Below, in pieces: positions 23,174 through 33,052 of a DNA stretch of 64,000 nt; within the stretch, counting starts at the first letter, position 1; each line of letters opens with the position of its first letter. Below the pieces are notes generated by a model. That model made no database searches and was not told where the DNA came from. It saw only the letters and a program-made list of their open reading frames with translations. Made by a program: the position numbers and the translations under genes. Source of the stretch: Botryosphaeria dothidea (lineage: Eukaryota > Ascomycota > Dothideomycetes > Botryosphaeriales > Botryosphaeriaceae); assembly GCA_011503125.2 (NCBI GenBank), contig WWBZ02000073.1, positions 2,914,001 through 2,978,000 of the forward strand. Direction: 5' to 3'.

Positions 23174-24767
23174 CCAACCGAACACTAGGGGAACCTTCGG
23201 AATCCTCTATAGTTGCATCCTTACAATCGTTCTTTGCGTGTGGAAGGTTGTACATCTGAACATACCCGACCCTAATGAAGACGACGGACCCAATCAGCCC
23301 TACTGCTTGGAATTCTGGAGGGGTTATGGACACTTATTTCGCAAAATCCGTTATGGTGTTGTTGGTGTTCTCATGCCGGAAGCCGTATGTTGACACTCTG
23401 ATTATCACTAGAAGACGATTAATTTACTAATATAAATTCAAAGCTGGTATTTGTGTCTATCAGGCAGTTCCTCGACGCATATGAGCTACGAAACCGAGTC
23501 AATAAGGTAGGAGCCTGAATTTTCATCAGCGGTCATGCTTCTCGGAATTGCTTCTTTGCCATATAATTGCCAAATTTGACAAGCTATGCTAATCCATTCA
23601 CGATAGAGAGAACCCTCAAAAGGTCATCCGAACGACGATCTTGAGAAGGGAGTCAAATGTCTAATTTGTCAATCTCGAGACCAACCCAGTATTCAGGAAG
23701 ACCAAGTTGGACCGTCTACTCCGACTCAAACTACTACGAGAGGCGACGACAAGAAGACGCGCGCCTCTGTCAAGTCCGTCTCGAGTTCAGAGGAACCTAG
23801 AATCCGAGAAAAATGGACGATGACACACAGCTTCTTCGTCGTTATGGGCGGTGTGTGTGCCAAAGTGCAAACAGAACCAAACGAGAAATCTTACCGCTAT
23901 GCAATTACACCAAACGGTGTTAGACATCTAGTCCAGAAGCATAAGTGGGTTCCAGATATTGAAATCTCCAAAGTTCAGGATAGGAGCAAGGCTAGCATGT
24001 TTGTGAAGGTCCTGTTCATACTTCAAGGTAAGAGTCAATTATCCAAAGGAGATGAATACGTCCCACTAATGCTTGCAGCCCTCTGGTTCTGCACTCAATG
24101 TATCGGAAGATTGGCACAGTCACTTGCTGTTAGCCTACTAGAGCTGAGCACATTTGCACACGCTATTTGTGCCTTGCTTTGCTGTGCTTTCTGGTGGAAA
24201 AAGCCAGCAGATGTTTATACATCTCAGAATTTTGCACGGAAGCGGGACAACAGCAGAGATGTCAATCCTCTAATCAATGAAATGGGATGGGAGAAGCCCC
24301 ATGAGAGGGAGTATAAGGAAGACAACGCCTACCTCGTCCGCAGAGCCCGTAATGCGCCATGGTGCCTTTTTGACTACAACCTGAACAATTGGGCCGGAGC
24401 CAGCCTCATACCTGTCTGCGCGATATACGGAGGTCTCCATTGCTTGGGCTGGAACGCTGCCTTTTCCTCTGTCATCGAGCAGAGGCTATGGCAGATTTGT
24501 GCGGTCTCCCAGGTTGCCGCTCCCTTGGCTCTTTTACTGAATTCCGTTTCCAAGAAAATATCCGAAGCTATCGGCAAGAAAAGGAACGCAGCATGGATAA
24601 CCTGTCTGGGAGGAATCTGGTTGAACTTCTACATGTGGTGTTGCCTCGTGGGTATTTTTCTGATCCGGACCTACATCTTTGTTGAATGTTTTCTCGACCT
24701 TCGGCACCTTCCGGAGTCAGCATACAGGACTGTTTCCTTCTCTCAGTATATCCCGCACTTTGGATAG
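23174..24767 (+). pseudogene. 3' part (codons 19-472) of the disrupted membrane-protein gene
   Basis: Exons 23174-23384, 23468-23506, 23607-24027 and 24079-24767 with introns of 83, 100 and 51 nt. Intron 3 (GTAAGA...TTGCAG) is supported because its removal restores the family motif LQALWFCTQC. I see about six to seven hydrophobic segments: near the start (GILYSCILTIVLCVW), the IRYGVVGVLMPEA stretch, LWFCTQCIG, LSTFAHAICALLCCAFWW, a pair around 24390-24560, and a last one over LNFYMWCCLVGIFLIRTYIF. Between helices 2 and 3 lies a polar, Ser/Thr/Lys-rich loop of about 70 residues. An ATG at 23820 (MTHSFF) heads a 315-codon open frame if intron 3 is ignored, so an automatic annotation may call only that. 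It is more likely the interior of the protein, because the frame is open upstream to 23607 without a Met. Confidence 0.7.
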
Positions 24768-26035
24768 TATTTGGAGAGGGTTGAATTATTATACGGGATG
24801 ATCACAAAGTATGCAGTAGTATAAAATGAAGGTCCATGTCGAGTGCAAATACCGTATGCGAAGTGCCTTGAGCGGATAAGCAGAATAAATATAACACCGA
24901 GGCAAATTAACTATGTTATCATTACGATAATCTGCACCTATGGTGCAGTATCCTTCGATAGCAATGTAAAGCATGTTCTGGGCTGTGACTTGATCATTCC
25001 GGAACAAAATGCGGAGCCACGCACATGTTGCATATCAAGATACCGAGGCGCTTCGATACGATGTCGGACCCGCTAATTGTGTTTCAGCTGCTCTGAACAA
25101 AACCCTGCAGGTGGTCCGATGTTCAGATTGTGGTACGTCGGGTTGTCCGAGAGGGTCGTGCAAGACTGAGGGGCAGGCCAATTTTGGAAAAAGGTACCAC
25201 CGAGAATGCGGGGATATTTTCACAGAAACTGAGCCCACAGTTCTGCATACGCAGAGTCATGGAACACGAAGCGTTGAGTTCTTGTTTCATTCCCGAATTT
25301 ATCTTCTTAATCTGACGTGTCGACCCGACTGATTTCCGTTGATCCACTTTTGACCGCTTGGGATGTTGCTGTCAGGGAACAATTTGGTTCATCTTAGTTG
25401 TGGAAATAATGTGTTACGCTAGGATAGATAAGAGTCCATGATATGAAGTCATCGACCGCAACCAGTCAGGTTGATATCAGACTCGTTTTCTGTTGGATTT
25501 GAGAGTGAAGAGTGTGAGGTCAGAAAAGAGAGTAGATTCTGCCTATCTCCTGAGAGGGAGGTCATTAGGCTTACTTATATACATAAAAGAGTGTTTGAAT
25601 AACCGAGGAGAACAGAAGCCGATGTTGATATTCGAAGCTTGTGAATATGAGGAGTAGTGAGGAGGTGGCAAAGAGTAGCTACTAATCTTGATGCCCGAAA
25701 GAATGTGATGCCTAATATAGTAGGGCAAAATAGTCTGACATTTTCACATGTGAGTACTACAAAGTGTGGGGAATTGATAGTCACTGTACTTCGGACATTC
25801 CTTGCTATATACCCAGGGTAGTGGTATTCTCCGGAATGAAATCGGGAATTTTGAGCGTAGGCTGGTCGAAATCCTGTTTCTACGGTTGCGGACGGTACAC
25901 ATACTCAACTGCATGGGTCCCCTGGCTGTATTCTACCCCAAGATGTATATAAGGACGTTCCGTCAATTTTCCAAGACCGCAACTCGTCCTCAGAACTTTC
26001 TCACTATCATCTCAATTCCGGCTTATCAATTCACT
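24768..26035. other. Intergenic region
   Basis: About 1.27 kb with no recognised gene. Small open frames (for example 25009-25332 and 25764-25952) show no family resemblance and no splice structure. The right end carries the promoter of the oxidase gene. Confidence 0.55.
25945..25953 (+). promoter_or_regulatory. TATA box of the FAD oxidase gene
   Basis: TATATAAGG, 83 bases before the proposed ATG at 26036 and followed by a CT-containing leader (TCACTATCATCTCAATTCC). Position and sequence suit a fungal core promoter; no start-site data exist. Confidence 0.55.
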
Positions 26036-28387
26036 ATGGCAGTTCAGCCGCCAATCGGTCGAGCTCACGATGCTGATGCAATCCTTGACAGGATCATCCA
26101 TCACATTGATAAATTTGCTGTCAAAGGCGAACATGTCGATTTCGACATACTCAAATACACCCTTCGCTCGGCAGGAGCCTCTTCACATGACGCTGCCCCG
26201 TCTATTGTGAACTATCTACTCAAGTCGAAGCCAGTCTTCTCAGCTGGAGTAACAGAACCAGACCCTGAGAAACTGGTGCGCGGCTTGCTGCTCGCGTTCC
26301 AGTATACTCCCTCATTCAAGGATGCCTTTGACAAGATCGACTCGCCCGACCTTCAGGAACTAATTCGGCAATTTATGGCGGGCCGTTCCATTGCGGGAGT
26401 TCTCAGCGCTGCTGACGGCCCAGTTGGGTGCTGGGGCGCCCGCGTCGACGGCACGCCTGCAGAACCAAGTGGTGATGCACTGCCACTGATATACGAGGAC
26501 CCAGAAAAGACCAAGAAGATGCAGGTGAGCTTTGACTCCATGGTGAATTCCCATTCAATCTTGCTAACGAATACAGGTTTGGTGCGACGATTTTGAAAAC
26601 TGGGGCCTCACAGTCAAGACGGATCCTGTCATGACGTTCATGCCAACGACAGTGGTGGGCATCCAGAACCTTGTCAAATATGCCATTCAGCATGATCGCC
26701 GCGTGCGTTGCGCTGGCTTCAGACACAGCTGGTCGTATATGTACGCTGGGACCAACGACATCCTCGTCTCGTTTGTCAGCAGGAGAGAGGCAACCCACGT
26801 CCCGAATTGCATCAGCTTCCAGCCAGACGAGTTCAACAAGCCAGGTGGCTCAGAGTTGAAGCGTATTGAGCTATTAGGTGAGGACGATCTCTCGGCGGAC
26901 GGCAAGCGACTGTGCAAGGTCGGCGTTGCCATCACCAACGAGGACTTCCGCCGCTGGGCTGTCCAGAACAATAAACACGTGCTCCCCGTCGACGTTATCC
27001 TGGTCGAAGCCACGGTCGGCGGCGTGAACGCAGCCATCTGTCACGGTGCCGGCCTGCGCCATCAAACCGTCTCCGACCTCGTGGAGCGCGTCAACTACGT
27101 TGACTGCAACGGCATCTGCCGGGAGGTGCGTGATCCGGAGCAGATCAAGGCTGCGGCGGGTTGCTTTGGGCTACTTGGCGTGGTTACACACGTCACTCTG
27201 AGACTTGACGAGATGTCCTACGCCCAGATGCTGCCTGTTAAGGAGGACGTCGTCACGGCCATCCCGCCGCCCCAAGTCAAGGATGTTCCTGGAGACCTCA
27301 TGAATGGCTCCTGGCTGGAGAAGACACACCCGAATAAGGTTGCTGCGAAGCTGGCACAAGCTCAGACGGCCTTTGAACGCCGCGCTGTGGGGGACTACTA
27401 CAGTGAGTGGTGCTGGTTTACGTATCAGCGGGAGGCTTGGGTCAACACCTGGAACACGGTCAAGGAGGAAGCTGGTGCTGAAGAATATCCCAAAATGCCA
27501 AGTGTAGCTCTGCAGTGGTTGCAAGGATGGTTGGGCAATGTTATGTCACAGTGGTGAGTATCAATTTCCAGCGTGAGGCTGAGAGGGTAAGGGCTTGAAG
27601 GCTGACATCTCCCACAGCTGGCTTTTCCAAGCAATTCCAGACAACTGGAAGGCCACACTGATTGGAATGGCTAGCATGTCGGTGCTTCCGAATGCTGATA
27701 AGGACATCAAGTAAATGCTCAGTTATTCCTGATATCCCCTCTCAAATCTGACAAGAAGCCAGGACGTCACTGCCCAACGCCCTGCACTTCCGTCGCTGCA
27801 TCCAGAATATGCGCGTGCGCGACATGGAGTTCGAGATCCCGTTGCCGCCATCCCCAGAGGACCCGAGCAAGCCGGACCTCAGCGTCGCCCAGCGCGCGTG
27901 GTGGGACGTCATCAACATCGTCTACAGCTACCAGAAGGGGTGTCCTATGCGTCTGTGCATGGAGATGCGCATCATGGGTGACTCCGACATCCTCATGGCT
28001 CCTCAGTACGGCAACGGCAAGGCCGGAACTGCTAGCATCGAGGTGCTCACCGTTGAAGATTTCACGGGCCCTGGTGATGAGTGGAAGGAGTTCACGCAGA
28101 GGGTTGCCGATGCGTGGATGAAGTATGGTTATAAGGCTGCCGACGGTTCCAAGAAGCAGCCGAGGCCACATTGGGCCAAGGAGTGGAAGGGCTTGACTCT
28201 AAATGAACAGCCTGCTGTGCAATTCTTGAGGAACGATGCGTACAAACTCCAGATCTCGGAATTCAAACGTGTCATGGGCTCCATCGGTATGGAGCATAAA
28301 TGGATGCTTGAGGATTTGAGTAAGAGATTCTCTAATTCGTTGTGGGATGAAATGCTTTGGACGGAGTCCGAGCCTCATGAAAAGTAA
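26036..28387 (+). CDS. FAD-linked oxidase of the sugar-lactone (D-arabinono-1,4-lactone oxidase) type
   Basis: Four exons: 26036-26524, 26577-27553, 27618-27710 and 27763-28387, giving 727 residues. The introns are 52-64 nt; intron 1 has a GCTAAC branch site. Residues ~170-390 form a VAO/PCMH-type FAD-binding domain. CAGFRHSW (~208) holds the likely FAD-linking His, and EATVGGVNAAICHGAGLRHQ and LGVVTHVTLRLD are typical of the fold. Near the C-terminus RPHWAKEW (~652) matches the HWGK signature of the ALO/GULO C-terminal domain. Such enzymes oxidise aldono-lactones with O2. The protein is about 200 residues longer than yeast Alo1: the first ~165 residues are an extra domain that I do not recognise. 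The ATG was chosen because it follows the TATA box; the frame is open further upstream to 25802. True substrate unknown. Confidence 0.85.
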
Positions 28388-29969
28388 TCGTATGAGTTCT
28401 GAGCGCGCGGCCGAAGATATGGGACTATTTCCACCTCTACATATAGTATTCAGCTATTTTTCCTTGTAAAATTTTGAGTGTCCTGGCAAAGAGTGCTCGT
28501 AATTAAGCAGAGGTTAAGCCCCTGTCAAAGCAACGCTCGCTTACATGCAACCTACCTGCATCCAAACGGATACGGGCTACTTTTAATGCGTGCATCGAAC
28601 TATCGGAGAGCTGGTCACACTTCGGAAAATGCAATGTTGCAGGAATCCATGTAGGATCAAATCATGTTTCGTAGGAGGGGATTGGCTGCAAAAAAACGTG
28701 GCTACAGGCAATCTTCCGCGGTGCCTTCCAAATAGCCTTTTACATGTTCTCATTTGTAGTTCAAGTCAATCCAACCTCTCGATGAAAGGGAAGAGTACCT
28801 GATGCGCATAGTAAAGGTATTTCAGATGCATTATATTTGAGTGAGCTGCGAGGAGTACAAGTGGAATTGAATGGCGAAGGTTTGTGAACTTAATAGATAT
28901 CGAATTAGACCTGTGACCACATACTGAAGAATTAGACCGCTCTCGCTCGTCAAAATAAACAAACTTAGAGGATCAAGCGTGCGAATTGTACTCAAAGTAT
29001 ACGTCTTTGCCACTGGCAAGAATGAGAAACAACTATTTAGGCCTGATTGGTGGTCTCCGCATGAGTGGCTTGGCGTCTGGCTGTTTGGAAGTCTACCTTG
29101 GACATACAGACGCTGCAAGTGACTCGGAGCTCAAGAAATCACACATATCACGTCGCCCGCGCCCTGAAGCAGACGCAGACAAGCCTCTTGCTGGGCCGGT
29201 GTGGGCTTGGCGAGCAACCCCAATATCCGCGTGCTCGTCTCGCACTAGCCAGTAGGTGTGCTTGATTCGATGCATACCAACCTCCACCTCAGCCAGGCCA
29301 CGTTTGCCACCGCCCGAATCAGTCGCTAGCCCATCATTTTCTAGTATAAAACATCCATACATGGTGGTCCCAGAAAACTTCTTCGATTAGCACTGACAAT
29401 ACTGCAAGAGACCTCAAAATATCTTATCGTTATTTCGATATTCTCGAACTCCCCACCGCGAAATTTTTTGTAATCAATGCCTTTTAAGAGTGTTCCTACA
29501 TTATAAAACACCATTTTACTTCTCTTGAACTCTTTCCCTTCGTCGTATAGTCAAAATACCGCTTGAAGGCCAACGTCCATATCCGTCGTGGTTCAGAGAG
29601 GCGGATACAATTTCGAAGTATATGAGATGGCAGAAGCAGGCTATATGACAAAGAATAGTGGCACTTGGACTTGCCGTTAACTAATGGACAAATTTGACTA
29701 CCTGGATATCTGCAAATGTATTGAGGACCCATTTCGGTCGTGTCAGTGCATGAGAAGGACAAAGGTGCATTGATGTCTCTACGACACAGAAGCGAACTGG
29801 ACTATTTCGATATAAAAGACGATTTCTGAAGTTGGGACATACTTGGACACTTTATCTTTGCTTCGAGAGGATGGTTGTTGACCGTCGTAGTCCCACGTGG
29901 GGCCTCTAGACCAGCCTAACGTCATCGGCTCGGCACCCCGCGCAAGGATAATCTCTTCGACACCAAACA
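28388..29969. other. Intergenic region
   Basis: 1.58 kb without a recognised gene. Short open frames on both strands lack family motifs and codon bias. A TATAAAAG element sits near its right end. Confidence 0.55.
29811..29818 (+). promoter_or_regulatory. TATA box of the methyltransferase-like gene
   Basis: TATAAAAG, 159 bases upstream of the ATG at 29970. Confidence 0.45.
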
Positions 29970-31180
29970 ATGCCGCCTGCACCAACGAAGCCGCAGACAG
30001 TAGGCTCCCGTTCTAATTTCGACCCTGAGACATTCTTGTCATCATGGACTCCCGATCTGCTTCCTGAAAACGATGACCTTCGTGGGTCCATCCTCAAAAC
30101 TTTCGATCTCCGTCCCAAGGATAGCTACGTCTACCGTGCCATTGCAGAAGTCACCCTCGACCAGGTGCAGCATGCCATTGGCTTCCGCGGCCAGCACGGC
30201 TTGCACGGCTGGTATGTCGACGATAAAGACAAGCCTGTAAGCGCTCGTTCTCAAGGCTTCCTTCGCGATCGCGATCGCGACCCAAACCATGAGCGCCCAC
30301 CCTGATCTCCTTCTCACACCAGGTCCCACCACCTCCTAGTGGAGACATAGCTGCATACACGAACATCTTCTCGCCCAGCACCTCGACCGCCTCCGCTCTC
30401 CGCGGCCTGGCCTCCAATGCGAAGAAAGACTCCCTCCGCGCCGCCATCGCCGCGCACCTGCAATCACAATTCTACCTCGCGCCCGCCGACTCCTCACCCG
30501 CCCCGCTCACGCTCCCGAACAAGCGCAAACAACCCCTGACAAACCCATACTACGATTACTGGGCGTGGTCGTGCCAGAACCTCGAGTGGGCCGGCCCGGT
30601 GCCGAACACGGCCAAGACGCGCATCTCGCACCACATCCTGCCCGTATTCTACCACCACTTCGGCTGCATCGTGCCGACATGGGACGCGCTGTCGGTCATC
30701 TTGCAGCTCGCGCAACACGCGCCGCCGCAGCCGAAGCCGAAGGGCTGGCCGGGGCGCGAGGTCATCGAGATCGGGTCGGGGAACGGGTATTGGACGTTCA
30801 TGGCGCGGCGCGCGGGGTGCCAGGTGACGGCGGTGGATAACGCGCACAGCGAGTGGCGGACCATGTGGATTGGCGATACGGTGTGGGCGGATGGGGTGAA
30901 GTACCTGCAGCAGCGCGAGGGCGCGAGGGATGCGGTGCTGCTGCTGGTGTATCCGCAGGTGGGCGCGGATTTCACGGGGAGGGTGTTGAGGGCGTACCAG
31001 GGCGATTACGTGGTCGTCGCGGGGACGCAGAATGGGAATGGGTTTACTGGGTTCAAGGACGAGACGATTGCGGAGTGGATGGCGAGGGAGAGGAAGGAGT
31101 TTGAGCGCGTGGCGCAGGTGCCACTACCGAGTTTCGCGGGCAAGGACGAGGCGCTGTTTGTGTTCGTCAGGCGAAAGTAG
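29970..31180 (+). CDS. S-adenosylmethionine-dependent methyltransferase-like protein
   Basis: Two exons, 29970-30236 and 30323-31180, 374 residues. The 86-nt intron (GTAAGC...ACACCAG) is in frame on both sides. Residues ~235-246 ([11 protein letters not shown]) look like motif I of class I methyltransferases, followed about 20 residues later by the acidic VTAVDN strand end that would bind the SAM ribose. LLLVYPQVG and [15 protein letters not shown] follow as later strands. The N-terminal ~130 residues are Pro/Ser/Ala-rich and specific to this fungal family. Substrate is unknown. No signal peptide or membrane segment is seen, so it is probably cytosolic or nuclear. The next gene starts 256 bases downstream on the same strand. 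Confidence 0.8.
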
Positions 31181-31204
31181 TATTCACAGAATCAGCACGT
31201 ACTG

Positions 31205-31213
31205 GGTATATAA
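31205..31213 (+). promoter_or_regulatory. TATA box of the macrodomain gene
   Basis: GGTATATAACT lies only ~25 bases after the stop of the methyltransferase gene and ~225 before the macrodomain ATG, so the two transcripts probably overlap. Confidence 0.4.
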
Positions 31214-31436
31214 CTGTGTTGAAGCTATTCGTGTTTCTGATTTTCTTCCTCACCCGCGTCTTTGCGCTACTGGCGGGGCAGCATCCTCAGTTGCATCACC
31301 GGTGGTCCAAGCTCCCCCGAGCTATTGCTTCTGCCTTCCACCTTCCTCTAGGCAGAAAGATACCAACAATAAAAAAGCTCCCCACCCAGCCAGACACCGA
31401 GACCCAGTCTCACATCCTCCCAATCGCAACCAGCAC

Positions 31437-32381
31437 ATGCCACTCCTCACCAAAATGGCGTCCAAAGTCCTCTCGCTTGCCGACATGCCCACCGTCGCCG
31501 CTCTCTACCAGACAGGCAAGCTCGCCGCGCCGTCCACCGCCGCCGCCGCTCCCCCCAACGACGCCCACAACGCCCGCATCGCCCTCGTCCGCACCGACAT
31601 CACCACCCTCGCCGTCGACGCCATCGTCAACGCCGCAAACGAGTCGCTTCTCGGCGGCGGCGGCGTCGACGGCGCCATCCACTGCGCTGCCGGCCCCGAC
31701 CTGCTCGCCGAGTGCGAGACCCTCGATGGCTGCGACACTGGCTCCGCGAAAATCACCAAGGGATATGAGCTCCCCGCCAAGCATGTCATTCACGCTGTTG
31801 GACCGATATATGCGAAGGCGAAGAGGAGGGGTGTGCATGAGGAGCTGCTGCGCGGCTGCTACAGGACGAGTCTGGATCTGGCGAGGGCGAACGGGTGCAA
31901 GAGCATCGCGTTCAGCGCGCTGAGCACCGGCGTGTACGGCTATCCGAGTGGCGAGGCGGCGGAGGCGGCGACGAGCGAGGTGCGGAGGTGGTTGGATGAG
32001 AGGGAGGAGAAGAAGGAGGAGAGCCTGGAGAGGGTGGTGTTCTGCAACTTCTTGGAGAAGGATGAGGTTGCATATGTGAAGGTCTTGCCGTAAGTCCTCT
32101 CTCTGTTGTTTCTTAACCCCTTCAGTATTGAGATTGGATGCTAATGCTGTGGCGTCTGTTACAGGAAGTACTTCCCTCCCGCGGAAGAGACCGAGCAGGA
32201 CAAGGAAGCTGAGAAGGAGGCCGAGAACTTGGCAAAGCGTCTGCCCGACCCTCCCACCGCTGATCCTAAGCTAGAAGGCGAGCCTGACACCAAGAAACAG
32301 AAGACTGAGCACACCAGCCCCAAGGTCAAGGACGCGAAGCCTGTGACAGTCGAAGTCGTCGAGGACGAAAAGGAGGAGTAG
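31437..32381 (+). CDS. Macrodomain protein (ADP-ribose or O-acetyl-ADP-ribose binding/deacetylating type)
   Basis: Exons 31437-32089 and 32165-32381 give 289 residues; the 75-nt intron (GTAAGT...TTACAG) is phase 2. A second Met at 31455 is an equally possible start. The macrodomain spans ~45-215. [20 protein letters not shown] (~63-82) is the hallmark ADP-ribose-binding loop with the Asn and Asp of MacroD-type hydrolases, and STGVYGYP (~162) is the second loop. Members bind ADP-ribose and remove mono-ADP-ribose or O-acetyl groups. The last ~70 residues are a Lys/Glu-rich, probably disordered tail (EDEKEE at the end) not needed for catalysis. The frame is open far upstream through the methyltransferase gene, but this is a GC-rich artefact. 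Confidence 0.88.
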
Positions 32382-33052
32382 GATTATGAAAACTTCTTGA
32401 AATTGGGCATTGCACATGAATGGCGAGAGGACTTTGGTGTTGGCTTCACGAAGGCCTTGGTATAACGAAACCAGTGCTGCTTGTATAAGATCACAACGCC
32501 GCGGAGACACATACTTCCTGGCACATGCATTTGATATCCGAGTTTTCTTTCATTGGGGAATTTGATTGGGATAATCTTCACGAACCAAAGCCGGACCTTA
32601 TCATTGCTCAACCCCTCCATCATATCTTAGACTCGGGACATGAAATTGAGTTGGGGGCCAATAACGCGAGCTGCCCTCTGATTGGCTAATCAGCGCCACT
32701 GGTACAGGGGATGATGGCACCCGACGTACACGTAGTATGTCAGCTTATTTGGATGTCGCAACTCTACTCTTTTCCCGTCCAGTTTTCCCGCCTGGTCTCG
32801 GAGAAGTATGCACAATAAGCTTGATCATGCTTGATTCAGGCGTGTTTGGGGCTAGTCTAAAGCTTAGCAAACTGCTTAGTGCTTACTCAACGTCCAAGGT
32901 TTCTGCAAGGTGCGAACTTGACCTGCGGCTTTTCAGCATGATACTTGCCGTTCGAGGAGTCTATATAGAGATCGCCGCCGAAGTGAGCAAGCTGAAATCT
33001 TTGGTCTTTGATTCTCCTTCCCCTCCCCGATATATGGTTTCTCTCCGCAACG
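32382..33052. other. Intergenic region with promoter of the acyl-CoA ligase gene
   Basis: 670 bases. An open frame at 32737-33117 shows no family features. CTATATAGAG at ~32961 is a possible TATA box 92 bases before the ligase ATG, and the leader after it contains a TCTCCTTCCCCTCCCC pyrimidine tract. Confidence 0.5.

Larger units (their letters stand above)
795..24767 (+). pseudogene. Fungal multi-pass membrane protein gene split at codon 19 by a 22.3-kb nested retrotransposon block
   Basis: The ATG at 795 begins a frame (MWTVSGG...VSWEA) that stops at 850, where Copia A is inserted. The same frame resumes at 23174, just after the duplicated GAAGC. Proposed exons are 795-850 joined to 23174-23384, then 23468-23506, 23607-24027 and 24079-24767. 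Together they give 472 codons including the stop, in frame at every junction. This matches an uncharacterised fungal integral membrane family that I know only from its look: an N-terminal RGTF-I-L/C-W membrane helix, a central THSFF-MGG motif, an LQALWFC-QC-RLAQ helix and a terminal SQYIPH-G. Function is unknown. The insertion should abolish the full-length product, yet no stop or frameshift has built up in the host exons, which suggests the event is recent. Confidence 0.8.

Noticed and set aside
31032..31436. Upstream extension of the macrodomain frame by 135 codons
   Set aside because: It overlaps the methyltransferase coding end and gives an Arg/Gly- and Ser/Pro-rich stretch unlike any macrodomain protein; the ATG at 31437 after a TATA box is simpler.
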